In this document: positions 19,536 through 28,961 of the stretch, one piece after another
How the letters are laid out: every line of letters starts with the position of its first letter
How positions within the stretch are numbered: the first letter of the stretch is position 1
Origin: BOG-908 sp965198825
Lineage (GTDB): Bacteria; Pseudomonadota; Alphaproteobacteria; Acetobacterales; Acetobacteraceae
NCBI GenBank assembly: GCA_965198825.1
Contig: CBDAQB010000003.1
Location: 1,612,001-1,676,000 of the forward strand
Direction: 5' to 3'
Length of the DNA stretch: 64,000 nucleotides
Position numbers and translations under genes: made by a program
Notes under the pieces: model-generated
Databases searched by the model: none
What the model was told of the DNA's origin: nothing
Seen by the model: the letters and a program-made list of their open reading frames with translations, nothing else

Positions 19536-19647
19536 GCTGCGGCAAGCGGACATTCAGCCGGCGCATGCTAATCTTTGCGTCGCCGATCTCGCATCGCCTT
19601 TGCGTAACCCCAAGAATGGGCTTTGCACCCCGAACTACTCGCTCATC

Positions 19648-20616
19648 TCAGAACTGGCTGTGCCATGCTTGTACAATCGCGGCGGTTCCTGTTGGCGTTG
19701 TGGTCAGCTCGATATGGCCGACACCCGGTACGAGATAGACCCGCACACCCGGCTTGCCGACGGCCAGCGCAGCCTGCAACCGATCGGTCTGAAATATTTC
19801 GTCGTCGGTGCCGGCAACTGCCATCAGCGGCTCCTGCGCGCGGCGTAGGTCGCCGATATAGTCGTCGTCCGGCGAAAAGTTGGTCAGCAGCCTGTAGGAG
19901 TAGGATGGCGTGAGGTGGTTCGGATTACCGGCCGCCACGGCAAACGCCAGCACGGGCAGGCCATTGAACGAGGTAATACCAAGCCTGGTCGCCAATTGCA
20001 GCCCGACAATCCGCGGCACCGCCACCGACGTCCAGCCGGCGGCCGTATCGGACCGGGAATTGGGCGCGTCATGCCGCAAAAATGGCGAAAGCAGGATAAA
20101 TCGGCTAAACCGCGCCCCCAGCCGGCCGCCCGCCACCCGCAGCGCAAAGCCGCCGCCGGAGGAGAAGCCGATCAACGTCGTTTCGGCGGCATGATGCCTG
20201 CGATCGAGATCTGTCAGCAGGTCTTCGAGATCATCCTCCAACTGGCCGATGTAAGCGATATCGCCCAGCTTGCCGGATTCGCCATGGCCGCGAATATCCA
20301 CGGCAATAACCGTGGCACCTGCGGTTGCCAGAGCCTTGGCCGATGCATGCATGCTGACGCTGGAGCCGGCCGAACCGTGCACCAGCACCACCTGCCGGTC
20401 CGGATCGCCGGCATAACGCCGGTAGGCAAGCTGTGCACCGTCACGCGCCAGGTAGTGCGTCACCGGCGGCAAGTCGGAGAAGTCAACGTCCTTGAATGGC
20501 CTGGATACGCTTGCCATAGGCGGAGGTGCTACCGGGCTATCAAACGCGATGGCGCCGGCCACCGCAGCAAACATCACCAGCACGAGTCCGGCAGCGACGG
20601 CGAAAACGATGCGCAT
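19648..20616 (-). CDS. alpha/beta hydrolase, membrane-anchored or exported
   Basis: A 322-residue protein. The N-terminus is a signal peptide or anchor (MRIVFAVAAGLVLVMFAAVAG). The hydrolase fold follows: the oxyanion segment VVLVHGSAGSS, the nucleophile elbow GFSSGGG, an acid in AGTDDEIF and the base in PGVGHIEL. Substrate unknown; carboxylesterase or lipase-like activity is the general expectation. The ATG at 20616 has GGGAG 8 nt upstream. It is monocistronic. Confidence 0.85.
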   Translation of the reverse strand: MRIVFAVAAGLVLVMFAAVAGAIAFDSPVAPPPMASVSRPFKDVDFSDLPPVTHYLARDGAQLAYRRYAGDPDRQVVLVHGSAGSSVSMHASAKALATAGATVIAVDIRGHGESGKLGDIAYIGQLEDDLEDLLTDLDRRHHAAETTLIGFSSGGGFALRVAGGRLGARFSRFILLSPFLRHDAPNSRSDTAAGWTSVAVPRIVGLQLATRLGITSFNGLPVLAFAVAAGNPNHLTPSYSYRLLTNFSPDDDYIGDLRRAQEPLMAVAGTDDEIFQTDRLQAALAVGKPGVRVYLVPGVGHIELTTTPTGTAAIVQAWHSQF

Positions 20617-21105
20617 GATGACAACTCCCGGGTGTCGCGACCACAGGCCGCGGCACCGGCCGCATGGTACAGCAACGGCGCAGGCCCGCCACCTTGCGGC
20701 GCGCCATATATCACCTGCCCTGCAGGGGATCGCGCTTAGTTGGCTGATACGCTTGAAGTCATCCACCCACGATAGCCCGACGAGAGTCGGCTTCCGGGCA
20801 GACCCCATCGATGGGCTATGGCCGGAATTGGGCGCAACGCCGTCAGAACCAGCCTCGACTGCACTCCGTCATACCCAGCAAGCAAGGTGCAATACGCTCT
20901 GGCATTGCACAGCAAGCGTAGGGTGGGGTGCCCCTCGCACCAAACTACCAAAGTTTCGATAACGTAACTTGTATGTTACAATAGAAAAGCCTGAACACCA
21001 GCGGTATCGGGTTGCGGCTGGAACCAACTTTTTTACGGTCAATCTTGCCGACCGGAAAAGCGATCTGCTCGTGCGGGAGATCTCTGCTCTCCGCCGCGCG
21101 GCTTC
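20617..21105. other. intergenic with an inverted repeat
   Basis: No gene is supported. An inverted repeat GTAAC-N6-GTTAC lies near 20964-20979 and resembles a small dyad operator. No regulator gene is adjacent, so this is only a possible binding site. Confidence 0.3.
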
Positions 21106-21467
21106 CTAAGAAAGCAACCGCCGGATCACAGCAAGCACTTCGGAAGGCGTAACAGGCTTCCGCATCAGTGCATCCATAAACCTAAAGAATTCTTCAAACT
21201 ATCCGGATTCCCCGTCATATAAATCACCGGCAAATCCGCATCTCGGCGCTTCCCCGCCGCGGCAACCTCATTGCCATCAGCGCGCCCAGCCATCTGAATG
21301 TCCGTGAGGATCAGATCTATTACCGGCAGCCCGTGGATCAGTCCGACCGCCTCATCCCCTGTCCTGGCCTCGATGACCGTAAACCCGCCGTAGGCGACGC
21401 TCTCCGCCATCAGCATGAGCACGAGGTCATCATCCTCGACGAGAAGCACATGTCTGCGGCTGCTCAC
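21106..21467 (-). pseudogene. response regulator receiver, frameshifted
   Basis: A single receiver domain: the acidic pair in LLVEDDDLV, the phospho-acceptor Asp in IDLILTDIQM, a Thr in VIYMTGNP. After GNPDSLKNSLG the frame ends at an early stop near 21165. The correct C-terminus (DALMRKPVTPSEVLAVIRRLLS, containing the conserved Lys-Pro) continues in another frame to a TAG at 21106-21108. One indel near 21175-21190 separates the halves. It is divergent from a LOV histidine kinase gene and was probably its partner. Confidence 0.8.
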
Positions 21468-21593
21468 GCTCAGGGAGATGCCCAGAGGACCAATCCTAAC
21501 CTGCGGCAGCTTGAAGAGTTGCTTTACGCCAATAATGCGATGCTTTTGGGCCCGTCAGCACCGCGGCCTCGTTGTGCTGAAGGATCATCAACC

Positions 21594-22760
21594 ATGTCAT
21601 CAACATTGATCGATCACCCGGGCCTCCGGATCTCCGTCGCATCCCGCCATGCCCCCGGAGCCAAACCCGTCTCCGTCTTTGAAGCCGGCCACAACACCAA
21701 GGACGTCCTACGCGCCATCGTCCGCATGAGCCCCCTTCCCATGGTGCTCACCGACCCCCATCAGCCCGACGACCCCCTGGTCTATGCCAACCACGCCTTC
21801 CTCCAGCTCACCGGCTACGGCGAAAGCGAGGTCCTCGGCCGCAACTGCCGCTTCCTCCAAGGCAAACTCACAGACCCCGAAGCCATCACCTTCCTCTCCA
21901 AAAGCGTCCGCACCAACGCCGAAGCCCAGGTCGACCTTTGGAACTATCGCAAGGACGGCACCGCCTTCTGGAACACCATGTTCATAGGCCCGGTCTTCGA
22001 TAGCGAAGGCGATCTGCTCTACCATTTCGGCAGCCAGATCGACGGCACCGCCCGCCGCGAAGTCGAGGAAGCCCGCATCCGCGCCCAGCGCATGGACACG
22101 CTGGGCTCCATGGCAGCCCTCATCGCCCACGAATTCAACAACCTTATGACAGTCGTCGTCGGCAACATCGAAAACGTCGCCAAGGACCCGCTCAGCCCGC
22201 GCCAGATCGAGCGCCTGGGCCGCGTTGGCTGGGCCGCCCGCGCCGCCGGCCGCCTCACCCAGCAAATGCTCTCTTTCGCCGGCCGCCAAAGCCTGCAGCC
22301 CGAAATCATCGACATCAACGACGTGGTTAAGGACTTCGACCGCCTCCTGGCCCAGGTCGCCGCCCGCACCACGCTGCAGGTGATCCTCTACGACAGCCCC
22401 CTGCGCACCCGCCTAGACGCCGGTCAGCTCGAACTCGCCCTCATCAACCTGGTCCGCAACGCAGCCGACGCCTCCCCCGACGGCGCCCACATCACCGTCG
22501 TCACCCGACCCGTCCCCGAAAGCGGCCCGCCCGCCGTCGAAATCGCGATCACCGACCAGGGCACCGGCATGTCGCCCGACATCGCCGCCCGCGCCACCGA
22601 GCCCTTCTTCACCACCAAGGAGCCGGGCAAAGGCACCGGCCTCGGCCTCTCCATGGTTTCCGGCTTCTGCCAGCAATCGGGCGGCACCATGCAGATCGAT
22701 ACCGAGCCCGGGCGCGGGACTACGATCCGATTGAGATTTCCTGAGATTGAGCAAGCGTAG
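21594..22760 (+). CDS. LOV-domain sensor histidine kinase
   Basis: A 388-residue soluble kinase. The PAS domain near residues 40-150 contains the LOV signature GRNCRFLQG, whose Cys (about residue 84) forms the flavin adduct in blue-light receptors. The kinase part has the phospho-acceptor box IAHEFNNLMTVV (His about 179) and the ATPase boxes N (NLVRNAADAS), G1 (DQGTGMS) and G2 (GKGTGLGLSMVSG). It lacks membrane segments and so acts in the cytoplasm. The ATG at 21594 follows AAGGAT. Its divergent receiver-only partner is frameshifted, so the local pathway may be broken or the kinase may act on another regulator. Confidence 0.9.
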   Translation: MSSTLIDHPGLRISVASRHAPGAKPVSVFEAGHNTKDVLRAIVRMSPLPMVLTDPHQPDDPLVYANHAFLQLTGYGESEVLGRNCRFLQGKLTDPEAITFLSKSVRTNAEAQVDLWNYRKDGTAFWNTMFIGPVFDSEGDLLYHFGSQIDGTARREVEEARIRAQRMDTLGSMAALIAHEFNNLMTVVVGNIENVAKDPLSPRQIERLGRVGWAARAAGRLTQQMLSFAGRQSLQPEIIDINDVVKDFDRLLAQVAARTTLQVILYDSPLRTRLDAGQLELALINLVRNAADASPDGAHITVVTRPVPESGPPAVEIAITDQGTGMSPDIAARATEPFFTTKEPGKGTGLGLSMVSGFCQQSGGTMQIDTEPGRGTTIRLRFPEIEQA

Positions 22761-23446
22761 CAACCATTAGCTTCGTTGCGGTGTCATCGCCCTTGTCTCC
22801 TTCATCGTGCCGCCCTGCGCAAGGCCGGTAAGGGACGCGTTCCGCGCCGCTTCGTGGTGGCCTTCGGTCAACCTTGACCAGCCCCCGCACCAGGCGACGA
22901 CCGCGTTAACGCGGATCTCCTGAGGAAGCAGCTCGACGGCGAACACCGAGCGAAGGATCGCAGCGCAGCCTTAGCGGCGCCGTATGTGGCTTGGCCCGGC
23001 AGTCCCTTGAGGTTGGCGACCGAGCTCGTGAGGACGACGAGGTCCTGAGCCTAGTTCAACGAGCGGCCCTTGAGGCCCGGCGGGAGCATGAAGGTGGCTT
23101 CCTCGCCGTCAATAAGGAGGGTCTTACGCGGCGCGCCGATCTGCGCATGCATCGTCATACCAGCAGCTTTCAGGCGTTTCTGACAGCCCGCTGAATGGCG
23201 ACAATTGGCGCGTAGCCGACTAGCAGGCGTCGGCCGCCAGGGAGCGGGAGGGAACGAGAAACAGACATTCGCCGGTTCCTAGCATTAAGCTCACTTGTCG
23301 TCCGATACGGCTCATTGTCAGCGAAGCGGACTGCGCCCGCGATCAGGACATCTGCATTAGCAGCACGAGCTTTTTCGGTCCGTAGGGCAGCCGATGCCGG
23401 GGCGCACGCGTAGACATGGTCAGGCCGGCGGAATGGCGCACGTATC
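22761..23446. other. non-coding region holding an SDR relic
   Basis: Apart from the SDR relic listed separately, no gene is supported. The part 23190-23440 shows short similarity to other intergenic pieces (AATTGGCGC-type words) and may be decayed repeat. Confidence 0.35.
22870..23070 (-). pseudogene. short-chain dehydrogenase (SDR) relic
   Basis: On the minus strand one frame reads VVLTSSVANLKGLPGQATYGAAKAAL. This is the SDR active-site region with catalytic Ser and Y-x-x-x-K. A frameshift follows, then AVELLPQEIRVNAV in the next frame, as in the family. A stop lies upstream of the Ser segment and no Rossmann motif remains. It is a clear relic, not expressed as an enzyme. Confidence 0.75.
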
Positions 23447-24643
23447 ATGACCCAAACGATATTGATCACCGGTGCGAGCATCGCCGGCAATACTGCGGCC
23501 TGGTGGTTTGGCCGGCATGGCTTCGACGTGACTGTGGTCGAGCGCACGGCCGCCTTCCGCGACGGCGGCCAGAACATCGACGTGCGCGGAGATGGCCGCG
23601 AGGTGTTGCGCCGTATGGGGCTGGAGCGAGCGGCGCTCGACCTTGGCACCGGCGAGGAAGGCACGGCCTGGGTCGATCGGGCGGGCCGCGTCAAAGCGCA
23701 GATCATCATGGAGGAGGGCGTGGACGGCCCCACCGCGGAGATGGAGATCCTGCGCGGCGACCTCGCCCGCCTGCTGTATGAACCGGCGCAGGCGCAGGCG
23801 ACTTTTCGCTTTGGCGACAGCGTGGCGGCACTCGAGCAGGACGGCGAGGCGGTGACGGTGACCTTCGCCAGCGGGCTGGTCGCGCACTATGATGCGATCA
23901 TCATCGCCGAAGCGGTTGGCTCGTCCACCCGCCACCTGGTATTTCCGGGGCAGAATCATCCACGCTGGATGAACCTGGTGATTGCCTACTTAACCATTGC
24001 GCGCACCGCCGGCGTTAACCGCCTCTGGCGCTGGTACCACGCGGCCGCCGGGCGCAGTGTATCGCTCCGGCCTGACCGGCACGGCACCACCCGGGCCATG
24101 CTGACGCTGCAGCAGCCGCCCGGCGGAGAACAGGCGTGGGATGCTGCCCGCCAGAAGCAGATGTTACGGGAACGTTTTGCCGATGCGGGGTGGGAGACGC
24201 CGCGGGTGCTCTCCGGACTGGACGATACGGAAGACTTTTATTTCGATGTGCTTCGTCAGGCGCGCCTCAGTCACTGGTCGGCCGGCCGGGTCGTTCTGAC
24301 GGGTGATGCCGCCTGGTGCGTCACGCCGATCGCCGGCATGGGGACGACGCTTGCTATTACTGGGGCGTATGTGCTGGCCGGCGAACTGGCCCGCGCTGGA
24401 GATGATCCGTCAAGCGCCTTCAGTGCCTACGAGCGGATCATGCGCCCGGTGGTGGAGAGTGCGCAGGGAATACCCAGCTTCGTCCCGCGGCTGATGAACC
24501 CTCACAGCCATCTGGGCGTGACCCTGCTGCACAGCGTGCTTCGCGCGGCGACCAGCCGTGTTGTGCGCAGTGTCGCAGCCAAGCTGTCGCGGCGCCGGCA
24601 GAGAACGCCCTGGCTGCCGGATTACGAGGCGACGCGCGCGTGA
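23447..24643 (+). CDS. FAD-dependent monooxygenase (PHBH/TetX-like)
   Basis: A 398-residue flavoprotein. It has the N-terminal dinucleotide fold TGASIAGNTAAWW with E-R after strand 2 (VVERTAAF), the ARG-like motif EILRGDLARLL, and the third FAD motif VLTGDAAWCVTPIAGMGTTLAITGA. These identify the group A aromatic-hydroxylase family. Such enzymes hydroxylate small aromatics, polyketides or antibiotics; the substrate cannot be read from sequence. The ATG at 23447 has only a weak ribosome site. It is monocistronic and intact. Confidence 0.88.
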   Translation: MTQTILITGASIAGNTAAWWFGRHGFDVTVVERTAAFRDGGQNIDVRGDGREVLRRMGLERAALDLGTGEEGTAWVDRAGRVKAQIIMEEGVDGPTAEMEILRGDLARLLYEPAQAQATFRFGDSVAALEQDGEAVTVTFASGLVAHYDAIIIAEAVGSSTRHLVFPGQNHPRWMNLVIAYLTIARTAGVNRLWRWYHAAAGRSVSLRPDRHGTTRAMLTLQQPPGGEQAWDAARQKQMLRERFADAGWETPRVLSGLDDTEDFYFDVLRQARLSHWSAGRVVLTGDAAWCVTPIAGMGTTLAITGAYVLAGELARAGDDPSSAFSAYERIMRPVVESAQGIPSFVPRLMNPHSHLGVTLLHSVLRAATSRVVRSVAAKLSRRRQRTPWLPDYEATRA

Positions 24644-24759
24644 CAAAAAACTGTGTGGCGTCATGGCCGGAAGTAGTCCGACCGCTATGACGAAATCGAT
24701 CCGGAAAAGCGGACTGTCAACTTGTCCGCCGGCAATAGCCCCGTTGCGTCTGCACAGTC

Positions 24760-25752
24760 TCAAGTATTCAAAGTCCGTAATTTCCCCCTGCCCACACCCA
24801 GGAGGGTCCGGTAGAAAAGTGCTGCAATGACCAGCGTAGCCAAAGTAAGCAACGCCAAGGCGATCGCGTCCGTTAAGATGCCGGTCCGGGCTGCAGCGAA
24901 ACGAAGCGAGGCAATACTGCTCGCTGCGAGGGGAAAACTCACCGCCCACCAGGACACGCGAAATGGGCAGCATAAAGGGAGATTTCGTAGCTGCCCGAGC
25001 AGCACGGCCAACATGAAGAGCGTCAATGTGTAAAGCGCTTCCGCAAACAGGTCCGTCTGACCGACCGTCACAGTGTAAGTGGAATATCCCACAGCAAATG
25101 GTGCGACCAGAATCAGCAACGAAGGTTTCAATGCATCCGGCAGCGGTGGTTCAAACACCAGCCGCGAGAAAATCAGCGTGAAAAGTGGCACGGCAAAAAA
25201 CAGACCGGCAGCCAGCGCAAAAACCATCAGCCCGTGTAGGGGCGGCAACCCGAGTGTCGGCAGTGCGAGCGGCACGTCCAGCAAACCAACGACGGGGATG
25301 ATCCACGCTGGTGTCGCATGCGCGATCTGTTGTCGGTCACTCATCCAACGGCTGACGATTAGCCAGGCGAACACCACCATTCCGACAGCGCCAACTACCC
25401 ACAGGATTTGCGCAAAGCGGCGTGCAAACGGCTCCAGCACGATCGGGAGCAGCAACAAACTGATCAGGACCGTACCGAAGAGATTCCCTGCGATCGGATG
25501 CCGGAATTCAGCGCGAACGGCGGGGAAGGCGGTCACGAGCTTGACGGAATAGCCGGCCAGCAGCAGCACGAAGGCGACCGCTGCCAAGCCGCCGATGCCA
25601 AGCGCGATCCCCTCCGGAACGCCGTAGCGAACGGAGGCGATCCGCCACGCCACCGACAGACCCGTCAAGCCCATCACGGAGCCGAAAAGCCCGACGGGCA
25701 GGTAATCGAGCGAGGGCCTGCCGGGCGCCACGAGAGCCAGCGACTCGCTCAC
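24760..25752 (-). CDS. SLAC1/TDT-family permease (TehA-like)
   Basis: A 330-residue protein with about ten hydrophobic segments, resembling the tellurite-resistance/dicarboxylate transporter (TDT) and SLAC1 anion-channel family (N-terminal LPVGLFGSVMGLTGLSVAWR, typical of bacterial TehA-like members). It would sit in the inner membrane and pass anions; the substrate is unknown. The start overlaps the DUF302 gene stop by four bases, so it is the last gene of a three-gene operon. Confidence 0.88.
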   Translation of the reverse strand: MSESLALVAPGRPSLDYLPVGLFGSVMGLTGLSVAWRIASVRYGVPEGIALGIGGLAAVAFVLLLAGYSVKLVTAFPAVRAEFRHPIAGNLFGTVLISLLLLPIVLEPFARRFAQILWVVGAVGMVVFAWLIVSRWMSDRQQIAHATPAWIIPVVGLLDVPLALPTLGLPPLHGLMVFALAAGLFFAVPLFTLIFSRLVFEPPLPDALKPSLLILVAPFAVGYSTYTVTVGQTDLFAEALYTLTLFMLAVLLGQLRNLPLCCPFRVSWWAVSFPLAASSIASLRFAAARTGILTDAIALALLTLATLVIAALFYRTLLGVGRGKLRTLNT

Positions 25753-26138
25753 GGCGCCACCGCCTTCAACAGGATCTGTTGCGCCGGGTCGAGCCTGCTG
25801 GCGAGCGGCTCAGGCACGCCAGCCCCTCGAAGGACAGCCCCGATCGGGTGAAAGGCGATTGCCGTCCGGCCGTCGTCCCGCACCCGGACGAGCACGCGCA
25901 GGGGAAGGTCGAGCGCGGCCAAAGGGGCGGCGAGCATGATCGGCGTGCCGCCTTTCGGATGCCCGTAGGTGAGCACCGTCGCGGGCGGCATCTCCAATCC
26001 GGCCTCCTGCGCGCCCGCCTGATGGTCGATGCGACTGAAAAGGATCAGGCCGGCTCGCGCTATCGCCGCCACCAAGCGCTCGAGCGTCGTCTTGAACGGG
26101 TGCGCCGACAGGGTCTCGTGAATGTCTATGTCTTTCAT
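25749..26138 (-). CDS. DUF302-domain protein
   Basis: A 129-residue cytoplasmic protein matching DUF302: a paired-helix start (HPFKTTLERLVAAIARAGLILFSRIDHQAGA), then LTYGHPKGGTPIMLAAPLAALDLPLRVLV and a C-terminal helix. DUF302 proteins are small alpha/beta folds of unknown function, often near redox or stress genes. It overlaps both neighbours by four bases (ATGA), so it is coupled to the dehydrogenase upstream and the permease downstream. Confidence 0.88.
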   Translation of the reverse strand: MKDIDIHETLSAHPFKTTLERLVAAIARAGLILFSRIDHQAGAQEAGLEMPPATVLTYGHPKGGTPIMLAAPLAALDLPLRVLVRVRDDGRTAIAFHPIGAVLRGAGVPEPLASRLDPAQQILLKAVAP

Positions 26139-27145
26139 GATCCCTCTCCCTCCTCGATGTCGATCGACAGCTTGCCACGCGCGTGGCCCTCGGCGATCAG
26201 ACGATAGGCGTCGGCAACGTCGTCCAGCTTGAACCGCCGCGGGTCCAGCGACGGCGACAGCCGTCCGGCCTCGGCCATGCGCCTCGCCTCGGACAGGATG
26301 TCGCCATGATGCGCCCGCCCCTCGCCCGTGAGCAGCGGCAAAAGGGTGAAGACGCCCGAATAGCTGGCGGCGCGGAACGACAGCGGCGCGAGCGCGTGCG
26401 TGCCCCAGCCGAGCGCGCTTGCTACGTGGCCGAACCGGCGCACGGCAGCGAACCCGCCGTCCAGCGTCGCGCCGCCCACGGTGTCGTAGACGAGGTCGAA
26501 GCCGCGACCGCCGGTTAGGCGCGCCACGAACGCCTCTACCGCCTCAGTGCGATCGATGAAGCCGGCCCCCAGCCCCTCGATCGTTTGCCGGCTCGATGCC
26601 GACCCGGTGGCGAACACCTCGGCGCCGCGGTCGCGGGCGATCTGGATCGCCATCTGGCCGACGCCGCCCGCACCACCCAGAACCAGCACGGCCTGACCCG
26701 CCTGCACCGCCATGCGGTCGACCAGGCCCTCCCAGGCGGTGATGAAGACAAGCGGCACCACGCTGGCTTCCCGCATGCTAAGATTGGCCGGCTTTAGCGC
26801 CAACAGCTGGGCATCAACGGCGACATATTGTGCGAGCGAACCTTGATGGCCGCCAACGCCTCCAGTCATCCCGAAGACCTCATCTCCGGGTCTGAAGCGC
26901 GTTACCGCCGCACCGGCCGCCACGACCGTGCCAGCAAGGTCGATGCCTAGGATCGCGGGTAGCTTTTGCCTTGCGTGGTCGGCGGCGCCTTCGCGGATCT
27001 TCAGGTCGAGTGGGTTCGCGCCGCTGGCGGCGACTCGGACCAGCACCTCACCTGGGCCCGCAATAGGCCGGGCGACAGTGGAGAGACGGAACGGTGCATC
27101 GTGCGCTTCCAGAAGTGCGGCCTGCATCGTGAAATGTTCGTTCAT
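26135..27145 (-). CDS. zinc-type alcohol dehydrogenase / quinone oxidoreductase family
   Basis: A 336-residue MDR-superfamily enzyme. It has an N-terminal GroES-like domain (GEVLVRVAASGANPLDLKIREG ... GIDLAGTVVAAGAAVTRFRPGDEVFG) and a Rossmann NADPH-binding domain (VLVLGGAGGVGQMAIQIARDRGAEV). The Cys and His zinc ligands of true alcohol dehydrogenases are not seen, so a zinc-free quinone- or enone-reductase type is likely. The ATG at 27145 has GGGAG 8 nt upstream. It is the first gene of the operon, divergent from the LysR gene. Confidence 0.9.
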   Translation of the reverse strand: MNEHFTMQAALLEAHDAPFRLSTVARPIAGPGEVLVRVAASGANPLDLKIREGAADHARQKLPAILGIDLAGTVVAAGAAVTRFRPGDEVFGMTGGVGGHQGSLAQYVAVDAQLLALKPANLSMREASVVPLVFITAWEGLVDRMAVQAGQAVLVLGGAGGVGQMAIQIARDRGAEVFATGSASSRQTIEGLGAGFIDRTEAVEAFVARLTGGRGFDLVYDTVGGATLDGGFAAVRRFGHVASALGWGTHALAPLSFRAASYSGVFTLLPLLTGEGRAHHGDILSEARRMAEAGRLSPSLDPRRFKLDDVADAYRLIAEGHARGKLSIDIEEGEGS

Positions 27146-27207
27146 CGCGGGTGCTCCCAGTGGCAACCGGAAGATCGGCCATGACATCCCGCATGGCGAT
27201 GATCAAT

Positions 27208-27228
27208 ACTGTACGAAGTTCATGCAGT
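27208..27228. promoter_or_regulatory. candidate LysR operator in divergent promoter
   Basis: An imperfect dyad, ACTGTACG ... CATGCAGT, lies in the 102-bp gap between the lysR-type gene and the dehydrogenase operon. Its place and spacing suit a LysR-type binding site that would control both directions. The assignment is inferred from position and symmetry. Confidence 0.4.
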
Positions 27229-27247
27229 TTTGTTTGGGTCGGACGCG

Positions 27248-28102
27248 ATGCTGGAATGGAGTGATCTTCGAGTCTTCCTGGCGATCGCGCGCGAAGGCAC
27301 GCTCGGGTCAGCAGCCCGGCAACTTGGACAGACTCAACCGACGATGGGGCGGCGCCTGCGCGCCCTGGAAGCGGCGGTAGGACAGACATTGTTCCAGCGC
27401 ACGGGTGAGGGTTTCGTGCTGACCGGCGAGGGAGCCTCGGTCCTCGGTCACGCCGAGCGGGTCGAAGAGGAGGTCCTCGCGTTCCAACGGCAGCTGGCTG
27501 GCCAGGAGTCGCAGTTACGGGGAATGTTGCGGCTCTCTTCCTCAGACTGGTTCGGCACCTACATGCTGGCGCCAGTGCTGGCCGAGTTCGGATGTCGGCA
27601 CCCATTCGTGTGCGTCGAACTGCTGACCGATGCGCGGCTCTACAGTTTACCGCGGCGCGAAGCGGACATGGTATTCCGAATCAAGCCTTTCGACGAGCCG
27701 GAAGTCATTTCGCGCCGGCTGCTGCACATCCCATATGCGCTCTATGGCTTGGCCGGAAGCGAAAAGCCGTGTTCGGGTGACGGAAGCGGCGCGCGGGTGA
27801 TCACGATGAACACCGACTTTTCGGAAATGCCGGATGCGGTCTGGCTTAAGCGACTGTTGCCAAACGCGACAGTGGCGCATCGCAGCAACAACCGAGAGGT
27901 ACAGGCGCAACTATGTTCGTACGGCGCAGGTCTCGCGGTCCTGCCGCGCCCGCTGGGCGACGCGATCCCCAGCATCGTCGCACTGGACCTCGACGAGCAG
28001 CCGCCGGGCCGTGACACCTTCGTCGGCTATCACCGCGATCTGCGGCGATTGGCCCGGATGCGTGAATTGCTGAGCTTGGTCATCGAGAAGCTCGCCAACT
28101 AA
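27248..28102 (+). CDS. LysR-family transcriptional regulator
   Basis: A 284-residue regulator. The N-terminal winged helix (DLRVFLAIAREGTLGSAARQLGQTQPTMGRRLRALE) is followed by a LysR substrate-binding domain. The ATG at 27248 places the HTH at the usual residues 5-60. Its position, divergent from a dehydrogenase-DUF302-permease operon with a dyad between them, suggests it controls that operon and itself. The inducer is unknown. Confidence 0.9.
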   Translation: MLEWSDLRVFLAIAREGTLGSAARQLGQTQPTMGRRLRALEAAVGQTLFQRTGEGFVLTGEGASVLGHAERVEEEVLAFQRQLAGQESQLRGMLRLSSSDWFGTYMLAPVLAEFGCRHPFVCVELLTDARLYSLPRREADMVFRIKPFDEPEVISRRLLHIPYALYGLAGSEKPCSGDGSGARVITMNTDFSEMPDAVWLKRLLPNATVAHRSNNREVQAQLCSYGAGLAVLPRPLGDAIPSIVALDLDEQPPGRDTFVGYHRDLRRLARMRELLSLVIEKLAN

Positions 28103-28182
28103 GCGCTCCAGAAGATCGTAACGATTGCCGACCCGAACAGCCGCTTTCCAACATCACGAAAACCCCCTGAATGGCCGCAATT

Positions 28183-28294
28183 GGCGCAAAGCAGCACCGT
28201 AGATGGAACTCGGGTTTCACCCGGTCTACGACGCTTGGTCTCAAAGCAGACATCACTGCCGTATTCTTCCCGGCTAACCGCGACCTTAGATGGA
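28183..28294. repeat. dispersed repeat B, copy 1
   Basis: About 112 bp that recur at 44082-44195 in the same orientation with roughly nine in ten bases alike. It starts GGCGCAAAGCAGCACCGTAG and contains CATCACTGCCGTATTCTTCC. There is no open frame. The second copy ends exactly at an IS terminus. Confidence 0.75.
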
Positions 28295-28391
28295 CGTCCG
28301 CTAGCCGCCCGTTCAATCAAGATTGCCGACCTGCCGTAGTTGTGCAGGATGCGATCTGACCCGCGCTCGATCGTCGACCGGAGGACACACT

Positions 28392-28781
28392 ATGTTTCCC
28401 AAGAAGCTGTTGCAGATCGCGCTCATTGCATTTGGCGTTGTATTTTGCCTCGTCTACCCACTGGCGATCGTCTGGCCGTCGGGCTGGGCCTGGCATGAGG
28501 GCCCGCCTGCCGCATCGGACTACTTCATAATGATCGTGGGCATCTACGCGACTCTCGGGGTGTTCCTGATCCGTGCCTCGCGCGACCCTTCTGCGCACCG
28601 GTCATTGATCGACTTCACGATCTGGTCGAGCGTCGTGCACGCGCTGATCATGGCCGTGCAATCCTACGGCCCGGGCATGCATATGGGGCACATGGTGGGC
28701 GACGTGCCGGCCTTGCTGCTGGTCGCGGCGGTGCTCGGCGGACTCACCTATCCCCGCGGAATAAGATCGACGACCGGCTGA
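28392..28781 (+). CDS. small four-helix membrane protein (DUF6632-like)
   Basis: A 129-residue protein with about four hydrophobic segments (LLQIALIAFGVVFCLVYPLAIVW, YFIMIVGIYATLGVFLI, IWSSVVHALIMAV, VPALLLVAAVLGGL). Features such as YPL-x-x-x-WPSGW, the central MIVGIYATLGVFLIRASRDP and SLIDFTIWSSVVHALIM resemble small membrane proteins I associate with DUF6632. Function unknown. The ATG at 28392 has GGAGGA 6 nt upstream. It stands between repeat sequences. Confidence 0.7.
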   Translation: MFPKKLLQIALIAFGVVFCLVYPLAIVWPSGWAWHEGPPAASDYFIMIVGIYATLGVFLIRASRDPSAHRSLIDFTIWSSVVHALIMAVQSYGPGMHMGHMVGDVPALLLVAAVLGGLTYPRGIRSTTG

Positions 28782-28961
28782 CGGTGACACCCGCCTAAGT
28801 TCGCTGAAGCATCTCAAGTGCAACAATGAATTCCGTGGCCATGGTGCGACCCGCGCTACAATTATGAATGTCTGGTATCAGCACTATACCCTAGGTGAAC
28901 CCGCGTTTCACCCGGGCTACGGTGCTAACAGTTCACTATTGGCAAAGCAGCGAGGCGATCA

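Noticed and set aside
21708..22289. 193-codon frame opposite the LOV kinase
   Set aside because: Acidic Gly/Ala/Val composition is that of an antisense frame; the kinase is intact.
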